Origin: Saccharothrix sp. S26 | GTDB taxonomy: Bacteria > Actinomycetota > Actinomycetes > Mycobacteriales > Pseudonocardiaceae | Assembly (NCBI RefSeq): GCF_021390395.1 | Contig: NZ_JAJUWT010000028.1 | Location: 1-64,000, forward strand | Length of the DNA: 64,000 nucleotides | Direction of reading: 5' to 3' | In this document: positions 40,656-49,651 of the stretch, one piece after another | How positions within the stretch are numbered: the first letter of the stretch is position 1 | Layout: every line of letters begins with the position of its first letter | Notes under the pieces: generated by a model | Databases searched by the model: none | Told to the model about the DNA's origin: nothing | The model's input: only the letters and a program-made list of their open reading frames with translations | Position numbers and translations under genes: made by a program

Positions 40656-42479
40656 TCACGGCGGGCGCACGCCGTCGTAGAACGCCACCCGCACCGCGAC
40701 CTCCCGCTCCTGCCCCGGCTCGAGCACGAGCGGCTCGTCCCAGGCGAGCGCCGACCCGATCCCCTGGTACCGGCCGACCCGCACGAACCACGGGTCGGTC
40801 GGACCGGACACCACGGCCGTCCACGGGCGCGCGGGATCGGCGACCACGACCGCGAGCCAGGGCGCGGTCCGGCCGTTGACCTCCTCCTCGCCCGCGCCGT
40901 TGGGGCTGTAGACGCGCACGGACAGCGGGTCGAGCTCGGGCAGCCGCCAGAACCAGCCGCCGTAGCCCGCGCCTTCCCGCCCCTTGCTGCCGGGGCTGTG
41001 CAGCACCACGTGGCCCTCGGCGGTGAGCACGCTGCGCCACTCCAGCTCCCAGCCGTCGACGACCATCCGCCGCCGCACGCGCCGGCGTTCCCGCAGCAGC
41101 ACCTCGCCCGCCGAGTCGCACCAGGCCAGCTCGCCCGGCCCGGTCTCCTCGACGCGGCCCAGCTCACCGGGCACGTACCCCCGGCCGGGCACGTAGTTGC
41201 GCCCGCCCCAGAGGTTGACCCCGTTGACGTCGGGCAGGGCCAGGCCGATCCCCCGGTGCCACGGGTGGTCGTCGGGGTGCTCGCCGGTGACCACGACCCC
41301 GCCGAGCGTGCGCACCGGGTGCAGCGCCGGCCGCGGCACGACCAGCGGCAGCCGCACGTCGTCCCAGCCGTGCCGGGCCACACCGCCCAGCGGCGACCAC
41401 GGCACGTCCAGCTCGGCGAACGTGCGCAGGTGCTCGGCCGCCCTGGCCACCACGTGGTCGACGCCGTCGACGTCCACCCGCTTGCCGTTGCGGCGCAGCC
41501 ACGCGGGGTCGATCGGCGCCGGGTCGGGCGCGGTGCGCACCGCTTCCAGCACCCGGGTGAACGCCCCGGTCGCGGCCAGCGGCGCGTGCAGCGGCACGGC
41601 CGGGTCGGCCAGGTGGCACAGCAGGTTGCGCAGCGGCGAGACGTGCCGGTAGCGCTCCTCGACGCCGTCGAGCACCAGCCGGTGCTCGGTGTAGTGGAGC
41701 TCGGCGCGCCTGAGGCTGCCGTGCACGACGATGACCGGCTCCCGGACGACCTCGGCGCACAGCGTGACCGCGACCACGACGACCGTGCCGTTGCGGGTGC
41801 GCAGCCGCAGGCACGAGGTGTCGTCGGCCTCGATGTCGCGGGCGCGCAGCAGCTCCAGCTCGATGTCGTGCACGTCGTCCACGCCCGTGCTGCCGTCCAG
41901 CGCCAACGCGGTCGCCACACCGTGCGCGAACGGGTTGGTCAGCGCGCCGTCGACCACGGGCACGCCGTCGAGCGCGCGGCGGCCGGCCCAGGGCGCGCGG
42001 GTGTAGTAGGCGTCGTCGCGCGACCACGTGCCGCGCACGCCGATCCCCCGCACCTCCCCCAGCGCGCCCGAGCGCATCAGCTCGGCCAACCGGTGGGTCG
42101 CCGGCGAGCCGAGGCTCTGGAACCCGACCTGGACCACCCGGCCCGCGGACCGGTCGAGCAGCTCGTGCCAGTCGGCCAACGTCGGCGTGGGCGGCTTCTC
42201 CAGCAGCAGGTGCGCGCCAGCGTCCAGCACCTGGTGCGCCAACGGCACGTGCGTGTGCAGGGGCGTGGACACGATCCCGATGTCCGCGCCCCGCACCAGC
42301 TCGGACAGGTCGGCGGACACCGGCCGGCCGCCGATGAGCCGGCGCGCCTCGCCGTCGAGCGGGTTCACCTCGCACACGCCGGTGAGCCGGACCAGCCCCT
42401 CGGCTTCCAGCGCGACCAGCTCGCGCAGGTACAGCCGCCCGTAGCCGGACGCGCCGGCCAGCACGACCCGCGGCGTCAC
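40656..42479 (-). CDS. Gfo/Idh/MocA oxidoreductase fused to a PmoA-like domain
   Basis: 607 residues. The N-terminal half is an NAD(P)-dependent oxidoreductase (VVLAGASGYGRLYLREL, then EKPPTPT and NPFAHG). The C-terminal half (about 330-607) is a DUF6807/PmoA-like beta-sandwich (GEHPDDHPWHRGIGLALPDV, GSKGREGAGYGGWFWRLPEL). Each half is usually its own protein in sugar-utilisation operons, so this is a fusion. The substrate is probably an oligosaccharide or uronate from rhamnogalacturonan. The GTG at 42479 overlaps the YesL-like stop (GTGA); 59 upstream in-frame residues are rejected. Confidence 0.82.
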   Translation of the reverse strand: MTPRVVLAGASGYGRLYLRELVALEAEGLVRLTGVCEVNPLDGEARRLIGGRPVSADLSELVRGADIGIVSTPLHTHVPLAHQVLDAGAHLLLEKPPTPTLADWHELLDRSAGRVVQVGFQSLGSPATHRLAELMRSGALGEVRGIGVRGTWSRDDAYYTRAPWAGRRALDGVPVVDGALTNPFAHGVATALALDGSTGVDDVHDIELELLRARDIEADDTSCLRLRTRNGTVVVVAVTLCAEVVREPVIVVHGSLRRAELHYTEHRLVLDGVEERYRHVSPLRNLLCHLADPAVPLHAPLAATGAFTRVLEAVRTAPDPAPIDPAWLRRNGKRVDVDGVDHVVARAAEHLRTFAELDVPWSPLGGVARHGWDDVRLPLVVPRPALHPVRTLGGVVVTGEHPDDHPWHRGIGLALPDVNGVNLWGGRNYVPGRGYVPGELGRVEETGPGELAWCDSAGEVLLRERRRVRRRMVVDGWELEWRSVLTAEGHVVLHSPGSKGREGAGYGGWFWRLPELDPLSVRVYSPNGAGEEEVNGRTAPWLAVVVADPARPWTAVVSGPTDPWFVRVGRYQGIGSALAWDEPLVLEPGQEREVAVRVAFYDGVRPP

Positions 42480-43012
42480 CGGCGCTCCACCGCGACCGCG
42501 GCGAACACCAGCAGGCCGGGCACGACCACGGCGAACGCCGGTGCCTGCGCCACCACCAGACCGGCCACCGCCAGCGCGACCACCAGGTACGCGTACCCGG
42601 CCCAGTCGCGCGACGGCTCGCCCAGCAGCACGGCCCACCGGTCTCCCGGCGACCACCGCGCGGCCGTGCGCAGCAGCACCAGCACCACCGCGGCCAGCCC
42701 AGCCCCGATCACCGGACCCAGCACCGACGCCCCGGGCAGGCCGCCCATCAGCGCCAGCACGTCCAGCGCGCCGACCGCGAGCACCACCGCCGGCAGCACC
42801 GCCGCGAGCGGGTCGCGCACCGCCTGGCCGACCAGGGCGACGAACCGCCGGGCGGTCGGCGTGCGGCCGCCGTCCACCAGCTCGCGCAGCAGCACGGCCC
42901 CCGCCGCCGCGGCGGGCAGCGCGGTCAGCACCGGCAGCGCCGCCACGGTCACCAGCACCCCGATCAGCAGCACCTCGGCCACCAGCGCCAAGGGTCGCGC
43001 CCAGGCGCTCAC
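42476..43012 (-). CDS. YesL-like (DUF624-type) membrane protein
   Basis: 178 residues with about five membrane helices: LALVAEVLLIGVLVTVAALP, TALPAAAAGAVLL, AVLPAVVLAVGALDVLALMG, VIGAGLAAVVLVLLR and YLVVALAVAGLVVAQ. YesL-type proteins accompany rhamnogalacturonan ABC importers and are of unknown function. Both ends overlap neighbours by GTGA, so it is clearly part of the operon. Family assignment is from topology and context, not strong motifs. Confidence 0.6.
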   Translation of the reverse strand: MSAWARPLALVAEVLLIGVLVTVAALPVLTALPAAAAGAVLLRELVDGGRTPTARRFVALVGQAVRDPLAAVLPAVVLAVGALDVLALMGGLPGASVLGPVIGAGLAAVVLVLLRTAARWSPGDRWAVLLGEPSRDWAGYAYLVVALAVAGLVVAQAPAFAVVVPGLLVFAAVAVERR

Positions 43013-43872
43013 CCCTTGATCCCGGAGGTCGCCACGCCGTCCACGAGGAAGCGCTGGAAGGCCAGGAAGAACAGGCCGATCGGCAGCAGCGCGAGCACCG
43101 ACATGGCGAACATCGGGCCGAACGCGGACTGCGTGGCCTGGTCGATGAACAGTTGCAGGGCCAGCGGCAGGGTGAACTTCTCCGGGTCGTTGAGGTAGAT
43201 CAACTGGCTGAAGAAGTCGTTCCACGTCCAGATGAACGTGAAGATCGCGGTGGTGATGAGCGCGGGCCGCAGCAGCGGCAGGATCACGTGCCGGAACACG
43301 CCCACCGGCCCGCAGCCGTCCAGCGTGGCCGCCTCGTCCAGCTCGCGCGGCAGCGACCGGATGAACTGCACCATCAGGAAGACGAAGAACGCGTCCGTGG
43401 CCAGGAACTTCGGCAGCACCAGCGGCCAGAAGGTGTTCACCATGTCCATCTGCTGGAAGATGACGTACTGCGGGATCAGCACCACGTGCTGCGGCAGCAT
43501 GATGGTGATCATCATGAACCCGAACATGGGCCCGCGGCCGCGGAAGTGCAGCCGGCCGAACGCGTAGGCCGCCAGCGAGCAGGACAGCACGTTGCCGATC
43601 ACCGCGCCCACCGAGATCGCCAGCGAGTTCCAGAAGTAGTGCAGCACGCCGAACTCGCCGACGCCGTCGAACACCTCGGCGTAGTTCTCGCCGGTCGGGT
43701 CGCGCGGCAGCAGCGCGAGGGTCGAGATGACCTCCGTCGCGGGCTTGAACGACGTGGACACCAGCCAGATCACCGGGTACAGCAGCACCAGCAGCACGCC
43801 GATCACCACGACGTGCCACACCACCCGGCCCGGCGCGATCGGCCTCCTGGCCGCGGTCGACACCGTGCTCAT
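43009..43872 (-). CDS. CUT1 sugar ABC transporter permease (MalG type)
   Basis: 287 residues with six membrane helices and the EAA loop ELDEAATLDGCGPVGVFRHV near residue 190 that contacts the ATPase. The N-terminal STSFKPATEV is typical of MalG/LplC proteins. It overlaps the partner permease by ATGA. No ATPase gene is present in the operon; CUT1 importers often use a shared MsiK ATPase encoded elsewhere. Confidence 0.92.
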   Translation of the reverse strand: MSTVSTAARRPIAPGRVVWHVVVIGVLLVLLYPVIWLVSTSFKPATEVISTLALLPRDPTGENYAEVFDGVGEFGVLHYFWNSLAISVGAVIGNVLSCSLAAYAFGRLHFRGRGPMFGFMMITIMLPQHVVLIPQYVIFQQMDMVNTFWPLVLPKFLATDAFFVFLMVQFIRSLPRELDEAATLDGCGPVGVFRHVILPLLRPALITTAIFTFIWTWNDFFSQLIYLNDPEKFTLPLALQLFIDQATQSAFGPMFAMSVLALLPIGLFFLAFQRFLVDGVATSGIKG

Positions 43873-44825
43873 CGGTCCTCGCCCGCGTAGAACACCCAGC
43901 GCCGGGCGCTGCGGAACACCAGCGCGGTCAGGATCGCGACCACGGCCAGCAGCACCCAGGCCATGGCCGAGGCGTAACCCATCCGGAAGTCGGTGAACCC
44001 GCGCTGGTACAGGTACAGCGGGTAGAGCAGGGTCGAGTCGCTGGGACCGCCGCGGCCGCTGCTCACCACGAACGCGCCGGTGAACGCCTGGAACGCGTGG
44101 ATGGTCTCCAGCACCAGGTTGAACAGGATCACCGGGGACAGCATCGGCAGCGTGACGCTGAGGAACCGGCGCGCCGGTCCGGCACCGTCGATGGCCGCCG
44201 CCTCGTACAGCTCGCGCGGCACCTGCTTCAGCCCGGCCAGGAAGATCACCATCGGCGCGCCAAACTGCCACGCGGCCAGCGCCACCAGGGTGAGCAGCGC
44301 GTACTGCGGCTGGTCGACCCAGCCGCCGAGGTCCAGGCCGATCGAGGACAGCACCCGGTCGACCGTGCCGTCCGTGGAGAACATCGCCCGCCACGCCAGC
44401 GCCACGCTCACGCTCGCGCCCAGCAGCGACGGCGCGTAGAACGCCGACCGGTACAGGCCCACGCCCTTGCGCGCCCGGTTGAGCAGCATCGCCACCGCGA
44501 GCGCGAGGCCGAGCTTGAGCGGCACCGAGATCAGCACGTACTTGGTCGTGGTCCACGCCGCGTGCCAGAACCGCTCGTCACCGGTGAACATGGTGACGTA
44601 GTTCTCGACGCCGATCCACGTGGGCGCCTCGAACAGGTCGTAGTCGGTGAACGACAGGTACAGCGACGCCACCATCGGGCCGATGGTCAGCAGCGCCGCG
44701 CCGACGATCCACGGCGACAGGAACAGGTACGCCACGCCCTGGCCCCGCCGTCGGCGACCACCGCGGGCGGTCGGCGGCGGCGGCGGGGCGTCGACCTCGG
44801 GCCGGCTGAGCACGGACTGGGTCAT
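43869..44825 (-). CDS. CUT1 sugar ABC transporter permease (MalF type)
   Basis: 318 residues. A proline-rich, basic N-terminal tail precedes six membrane helices (YLFLSPWIVGAALLTIGPMV first). The EAA loop is ELYEAAAIDGAGPARRFLSV. It pairs with the downstream permease to form the membrane channel. The ATG at 44825 lies two bases after the binding-protein stop. Confidence 0.92.
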   Translation of the reverse strand: MTQSVLSRPEVDAPPPPPTARGGRRRRGQGVAYLFLSPWIVGAALLTIGPMVASLYLSFTDYDLFEAPTWIGVENYVTMFTGDERFWHAAWTTTKYVLISVPLKLGLALAVAMLLNRARKGVGLYRSAFYAPSLLGASVSVALAWRAMFSTDGTVDRVLSSIGLDLGGWVDQPQYALLTLVALAAWQFGAPMVIFLAGLKQVPRELYEAAAIDGAGPARRFLSVTLPMLSPVILFNLVLETIHAFQAFTGAFVVSSGRGGPSDSTLLYPLYLYQRGFTDFRMGYASAMAWVLLAVVAILTALVFRSARRWVFYAGEDR

Positions 44826-44827
44826 GC

Positions 44828-46114
44828 TCAGGACCCCAACGACTGCTCGGCGTCCTGGACCACGCGCTTGGCGGCGTCCGCGACGCTCACCCGGTTGAAG
44901 ATCACGTCGTCGTAGGTGCGCTGGAAGTCGCGCTTGATGGCCGACGACCCGGTGGGCCAGGCGCCGAACGCCGGGCCGATCTTGTCCCGTTGCGCCACCT
45001 CGTAGTCGCAGACGGCCTTGCTGCCGCCCTCGGCCGACGAGCACACCTGCGCGCGGATCTCCTCGTTCGGCGGCACGCCGCGCGACGCGCCGAGCAGCCT
45101 GCCCGCCTCGGGGTCGTTGACCAGGAAGTCGAGCAGCTTCACCGCGGCGGCCTTGTGCTTGGACCGCTGCGACACCGCGAACGACACCGGCGGCATGGCG
45201 GCCATGCCGCTCTCGGCCACGTCACTGGGCAGGGGCGCGAGCTCGAGGTTGGGCCCGAACGCGCCGAAGTAGCCGGTGACGGCCGAGTCGTAGCCGATCT
45301 CGGAGGCGGCCTGCCTGGTCACGATGCCGGAGTTCTGCACCGAGCCGTCCATCTTGGTGGTCACCTCGGCGGGCGAGACGCCCTTGCCGGCCCGCATCGT
45401 GCCGATCATCGCCCAGTACTCGGCCAGCTCGTCGGCGGTGAAGCCGAGCTTGCCGTCGGGGGTGTAGAGCGACTTGCCGTGCTGGTGCAGCCACACCTCG
45501 AACCAGTCGACGGCCCAGCCGAAGTCCGTGGTGCCCGCGACCTGACCGGCCGCCCCGACCTTGCCCATCGCCTCGGCGAACTGCGCCCACGTCCACTTCT
45601 CGCCCGGCGCGGTCGGGACCGTCACGCCCGCGGCCTCGAAGTGCGTCGGGTCGAAGATCAACATCTGGGTGGTCGCGCCGGCCGCCACGGCGTACTGCCT
45701 GCCGTCGACCTTGCCGCCCTCCAGCAGGTTCGCCGGGATCTTGTCGAGCTCGAGATCCTTGCCCGTGTGCTCGCCGAGGTCGGCCAGCACCTTGCGGCCC
45801 GCGTACTCGCCCACCGTGGCCCGGTCCAGCTGGAGCAGGTCCGGCCCGGCGCCGCCCGCGACCTGCGTGGACAGCTTCTGGAAGTACGCGTCGTAGCCGC
45901 TGTACTCCGTCTCCACCTTGATGTCGGGGTTGCGCTTCTGGAACTCCTCGACCGCGGCCCTGGTCGCCTTGGCGCGGTCCTCGTTGCCCCACCAGACGAA
46001 CCGCAGCGTCACCGGACCGTCGGCCGACTCGGCGCCGCAGCCGGACAGCGCCGCGGTCAGCGACAACAGCCCGACCAGCAGGCCGGCCGCGCCGCGGCGA
46101 GACACTCGTCCCAT
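44828..46114 (-). CDS. Sugar ABC transporter substrate-binding lipoprotein
   Basis: 428 residues. A lipoprotein signal ends in LSGC (about residue 26). The mature protein has the UgpB/MalE fold: VTLRFVWWGNEDRAKATRAA, DLLQLDRATVGEYAGRKVL and FAVSQRSKHKAAAVKLLDFL. It is the likely receptor for rhamnogalacturonan oligosaccharides or unsaturated RG disaccharide. The ATG at 46114 is chosen because the ten further in-frame codons run through the LacI-type operator at 46131-46144. Confidence 0.9.
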   Translation of the reverse strand: MGRVSRRGAAGLLVGLLSLTAALSGCGAESADGPVTLRFVWWGNEDRAKATRAAVEEFQKRNPDIKVETEYSGYDAYFQKLSTQVAGGAGPDLLQLDRATVGEYAGRKVLADLGEHTGKDLELDKIPANLLEGGKVDGRQYAVAAGATTQMLIFDPTHFEAAGVTVPTAPGEKWTWAQFAEAMGKVGAAGQVAGTTDFGWAVDWFEVWLHQHGKSLYTPDGKLGFTADELAEYWAMIGTMRAGKGVSPAEVTTKMDGSVQNSGIVTRQAASEIGYDSAVTGYFGAFGPNLELAPLPSDVAESGMAAMPPVSFAVSQRSKHKAAAVKLLDFLVNDPEAGRLLGASRGVPPNEEIRAQVCSSAEGGSKAVCDYEVAQRDKIGPAFGAWPTGSSAIKRDFQRTYDDVIFNRVSVADAAKRVVQDAEQSLGS

Positions 46115-46130
46115 CACCCTCACCCCTCGA

Positions 46131-46144
46131 TTGAATCGGTTCAA
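46131..46144. promoter_or_regulatory. LacI-type operator before the ABC importer
   Basis: TTGAATCGGTTCAA: perfect TTGAA/TTCAA arms around the CG centre. Located 17-30 bases upstream of the binding-protein start. Confidence 0.7.
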
Positions 46145-46227
46145 CCAACGTAGGTGAGCCCCATCACGTCGTCAAGACTCGCCTTTCGCCGCCGCGACTC
46201 CACCACCGTCCACTCTTGCCTTTCGCG

Positions 46228-46241
46228 TTGAAACGGTTCAT
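46228..46241. promoter_or_regulatory. LacI-type operator before the rhamnogalacturonan lyase
   Basis: TTGAAACGGTTCAT, sharing the TGAAnCGGTTCA core with 46131-46144. The two sites control the divergent importer and lyase transcripts. Confidence 0.7.
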
Positions 46242-46294
46242 CGTGTGGCGTCGTCACGCACCTCGCGCACCGTCGCGCTCCTTGGAGGCAGCCG

Positions 46295-48547
46295 ATGACC
46301 CGCGTCCGACCACTGCCCGCCGTCCTGGCGGCACTAGCGCTAGTCCTGAGCACGGCCCCGGCCTCGGCCAAGCCCGACGGCCCGCGGCTGGAGCACCTCG
46401 ACCGCGGCCTCGTCGCCGCGCGCACCGACAACGGGGTGTTCCTGAGTTGGCGGCTGCTGCGCCACGAGGTCACCGGCCACACCGCCACCGGCCTGGCCGG
46501 CCCGGCGTTCGCCGTCTACCGCGACGGCCGCCGCATCGCGACGGTCACCGACAGCACCAACTTCCTCGACCCCGAGGGCGGCTCGGAGTACCGGGTGGCC
46601 CCGGTGGTCCGCGGTCGGCAGGGCGAGCAGAGCCGGCCCGTGTCGCCGTGGGCGGGCGGGTCCTACGACCTGCCGCTGCGCAAGCCCGCCGACGGCGTCA
46701 CGCCGGCCGGCGAGGCGTACACGTACCGGGCCAACGACGTCAGCGTCGGCGACGTGGACGGCGACGGCAGCTACGAGTACGTGGTGAAGTGGGATCCGTC
46801 GAACTCCAAGGACGTGTCCCAGGTGGGCTACACCGGCCCGACCTACATCGACACCTACCGGTTCGACGGCACCCTGCTGCACCGCGTCGACCTGGGTGTG
46901 AACATCCGCTCCGGCGCGCACTACACGCAGTTCCTGGTCTACGACTTCGACGGCGACGGCCGGTCGGAGATGATGATGAAGACCGCGCCCGGCACCAAGG
47001 TGACGACCTACGACCGGCGCGGGAACGCGGTGTCCGAGCGGTACGTGACGATGCCGCGCGAGGACGTGCGGGCGGGGTACTCGCACAGCGACGACTACCG
47101 GCTCAGCCCGGCGGGCTACTACGAGCACGTGGTGGAGATGTTCCGGGGCTGGCACGCGCACCCGGAGGTGGTGGCGGGTCGGTGGCCGGCCACGTTGGAG
47201 CAGGCGTTCGGCATCGAGCCGCGCTACAGCTACCCGCTGTCCGACGCGGACGCGCGGGCGTTGGCCGACCACTTCGTCGACGTGTACGCGCCGGCTCGCA
47301 GCAGCCGCAACGCCCTGCGCGCCTTCGCCGGGTTCATCGTGGACGGTCCGGAGTACCTGACCGTGTTCGACGGCAGGTCCGGTCGCGAGCTGGAGACGGT
47401 GCGGTACGAGCCGGGGCGGCACGACGACGGGCTGATGTGGGGCGACTACGCGTACTCGCGGATCGAGCCGGGCAACCGGGTGGACCGGTTCCTGGCCGGT
47501 GTGGCGTACCTGGACGGCAAGCGGCCGTCGGCGATCTTCGCCCGCGGCTACTACACCCGCACGACGCTGGCCGCGTACCGGTGGAACGGCCGCAAGCTGG
47601 TCAAGGACTGGTTCGTGGACAGCGGCTGGGTGCCGATGAGCAACCCGTTCAACTCCTCGGTGCACGGCAAGGACGGCACGTCGCCGACGCACGGCGGTCT
47701 GGCCACGCAGGGCGCGCACTCGTTGAGCGCGGCGGACGTGGACGGCGACGGCAAGCAGGAGATCGTCTACGGCGCGTCGACCCTCGACCACGACGGCTCG
47801 GTGCTCTACCACTCGTCGGGGGTGCTGCCGCCGGGCAGCGCGAGCCCCGGCGCGGTGGCGCGGCTCGGGCACGGCGACGCCCTGCACGTGACCGACGTCG
47901 ACCCGGCCCGGCCGGGCCTGGAGATCTACATGGTGCACGAGGGCGCGACGTCGGCGCCGTACGGCTACGCGCTGCGTGACGCGGCCACGGGCGAGGTGAT
48001 CTACGGCGGGTACACCGGTCGGGACACCGGGCGCGGCATGGTCGGCGACGTGCTGCCGGACCAGCCGGGGCTGGAGACCTGGGCGTCGCTGCCGGGCGGC
48101 ACGGACGCCGCGGGCCTGTGGTCGGCGGACGGGCGCCCGCTGTCGACGGCGATCCCGGGCACGAACGCGAGCATCCGGTGGGCGGCCGACCTGACCACGC
48201 AGATCGTGGACGGCGCGGTCGACGTGACGCCGACGATCAAGGACTGGCGGCGGGGCACGCTGCTGACCGCCGAGGGCACGCTGACCAACAACCACACCAA
48301 GGGCAACCCGTCGCTGGTGGCCGACGTGCTGGGCGACTGGCGCGAGGAGCTGCTGGTGCGCACGGCGGACAGCTCGGCGTTGCGCATCTACCTGAGCACG
48401 GAGGTCACCGGCCACAAGCTCTACACGTTGATGCACGACCCGCAGTACCGGGTGGACGTGGCCCGGCAGCAGACGGCCTACAACCAGCCCGCGTACCCGA
48501 GCTTCTACCTGGCCTCGGACGTGGACTGGGCGAAGGTGCCGCGTTAG
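46295..48547 (+). CDS. Secreted rhamnogalacturonan lyase, PL11
   Basis: 750 residues. A Sec signal peptide (cleavage after ASA near residue 25) is followed by a FnIII-like N-terminal domain and the eight-bladed propeller of PL11 lyases. Calcium-binding repeats DVDGDGSYE, DFDGDGRSE and DVDGDGKQE are visible, with family blocks NDVSVGDVDGDG, MSNPFNSSVHGKDGTSPTHG and NHTKGNPSLVADVLGDWREE. The enzyme cleaves the rhamnose-galacturonic acid backbone by beta-elimination outside the cell, feeding the divergent importer. No carbohydrate-binding module is attached. Confidence 0.93.
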   Translation: MTRVRPLPAVLAALALVLSTAPASAKPDGPRLEHLDRGLVAARTDNGVFLSWRLLRHEVTGHTATGLAGPAFAVYRDGRRIATVTDSTNFLDPEGGSEYRVAPVVRGRQGEQSRPVSPWAGGSYDLPLRKPADGVTPAGEAYTYRANDVSVGDVDGDGSYEYVVKWDPSNSKDVSQVGYTGPTYIDTYRFDGTLLHRVDLGVNIRSGAHYTQFLVYDFDGDGRSEMMMKTAPGTKVTTYDRRGNAVSERYVTMPREDVRAGYSHSDDYRLSPAGYYEHVVEMFRGWHAHPEVVAGRWPATLEQAFGIEPRYSYPLSDADARALADHFVDVYAPARSSRNALRAFAGFIVDGPEYLTVFDGRSGRELETVRYEPGRHDDGLMWGDYAYSRIEPGNRVDRFLAGVAYLDGKRPSAIFARGYYTRTTLAAYRWNGRKLVKDWFVDSGWVPMSNPFNSSVHGKDGTSPTHGGLATQGAHSLSAADVDGDGKQEIVYGASTLDHDGSVLYHSSGVLPPGSASPGAVARLGHGDALHVTDVDPARPGLEIYMVHEGATSAPYGYALRDAATGEVIYGGYTGRDTGRGMVGDVLPDQPGLETWASLPGGTDAAGLWSADGRPLSTAIPGTNASIRWAADLTTQIVDGAVDVTPTIKDWRRGTLLTAEGTLTNNHTKGNPSLVADVLGDWREELLVRTADSSALRIYLSTEVTGHKLYTLMHDPQYRVDVARQQTAYNQPAYPSFYLASDVDWAKVPR

Positions 48548-48568
48548 GTCGCGTCCGTTGTGCCCCGG

Positions 48569-48608
48569 CCCGCGCCGCACCCCCTCGGTCGAGGGGGTGC
48601 GGCGCGGG
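48569..48608 (+). terminator. Terminator hairpin after the lyase
   Basis: A perfect 18-bp stem (48569-48586 with 48591-48608, CCCGCGCCGCACCCCCTC and complement) with a 4-base loop, 21 bases past the stop. No T-tract. Confidence 0.8.
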
Positions 48609-48723
48609 TCGGTGCCCGACGGGTGAAGGGCGCGGGTCGGCGGCGGGTCGTTCGGTGGTGCGGGACTCGGGCGGTGGGAGGATCGTCGCCGCCGGGACCG
48701 GGACGCGCCACGGACGGAGGGTC

Positions 48724-49590
48724 ATGACCGACGCCGACCTACCCGCTCTGTTCCACGACGCCGAGAAGGCGTCGCTGCGCGGTCAGCGGCAGGCGCTGGC
48801 GTGGAGCCGGATCCGCCTGGTCAGCGCCATCGCGGCGGCCGTGGGCAGTGCGCTGCCCTGGGCGCGGCAGACCGGTGTCCAGCCGTGGGCCCTGCTGGCG
48901 ATGGTGGCGTTCGCGGTGGCGCTGGTGGTGGAGATCCTGCTGTGGACGCAGCAGCCCGAGCGCGACTGGTACGCCGGGCGCGCGGTGGCGGAGTCGATCA
49001 AGACGCTGGCCTGGCGGTACGCGGTGGGCGGTGCGCCGTTCCCGGTCGACGCGGCACGGTCGGGCGAGCTGTACCGCGACCGGGTGGCCGAGGTGGTCGC
49101 GCAGGGTGAGCAGCGGTTGGCGATGGAGGGGGACGACCCGTCGCCCACGCGGGCGATGACCGCGTTGCGGGCGTCGTCGTTCGAGCAGCGGCGGAAGGTC
49201 TACCTGGACAACCGCGTCCAGGAGCAGAAGGACTGGTACTCGGCGCGGGCCCGGCACAACCGGGAGCGCGCGTTGCGGTGGCGGATCGGGCTGATCGGCG
49301 GCGAGGTGGCGGCGATCGTGCTCGCGGGCGGGCAGGCGTTCGCCGGGTGGAACGTCGACCTGTCCGGTGTGCTCGCCGCGTGCGTGGCCAGCGGTGCGGC
49401 GTGGCTGGGGACGCGGCGGCACTCCACGCTGGCGACCAGCTACTCGATGGCCGCGCGCGAGCTGGTGCTGGTGCGGGTGAAGCTGCGGGACGCGGACGAG
49501 GCGTCGTGGGCGGACGCGGTCGCGGAGGCGGAGAAGTCCATGGGCCGCGAGCACCGGCTGTGGCTGGCGTCGCGGCCGGTCGAGAGCTGA
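48724..49590 (+). CDS. SLATT / DUF4231 domain membrane protein
   Basis: 288 residues. Two membrane hairpins (about 30-78 and 198-232) are separated and followed by amphipathic helices. Family-like blocks: WYAGRAVAESIKTLAWRYAV, YLDNRVQEQKDWYSARARHN, and GTRRHSTLATSYSMAARELV near the end. This matches tandem SLATT proteins, predicted pore-forming effectors in nucleotide-activated conflict systems. No nucleotidyltransferase or SLOG sensor gene is next to it. The ATG at 48724 has GGAGG 5-9 bases upstream. Function is inferred from family only. Confidence 0.75.
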   Translation: MTDADLPALFHDAEKASLRGQRQALAWSRIRLVSAIAAAVGSALPWARQTGVQPWALLAMVAFAVALVVEILLWTQQPERDWYAGRAVAESIKTLAWRYAVGGAPFPVDAARSGELYRDRVAEVVAQGEQRLAMEGDDPSPTRAMTALRASSFEQRRKVYLDNRVQEQKDWYSARARHNRERALRWRIGLIGGEVAAIVLAGGQAFAGWNVDLSGVLAACVASGAAWLGTRRHSTLATSYSMAARELVLVRVKLRDADEASWADAVAEAEKSMGREHRLWLASRPVES

Positions 49591-49651
49591 CCCGCCGTTC
49601 GGCGGCGAGCCGGGCGACCGCGTGCGGCGACCGCGGCGGCCCGGCCCGGCC

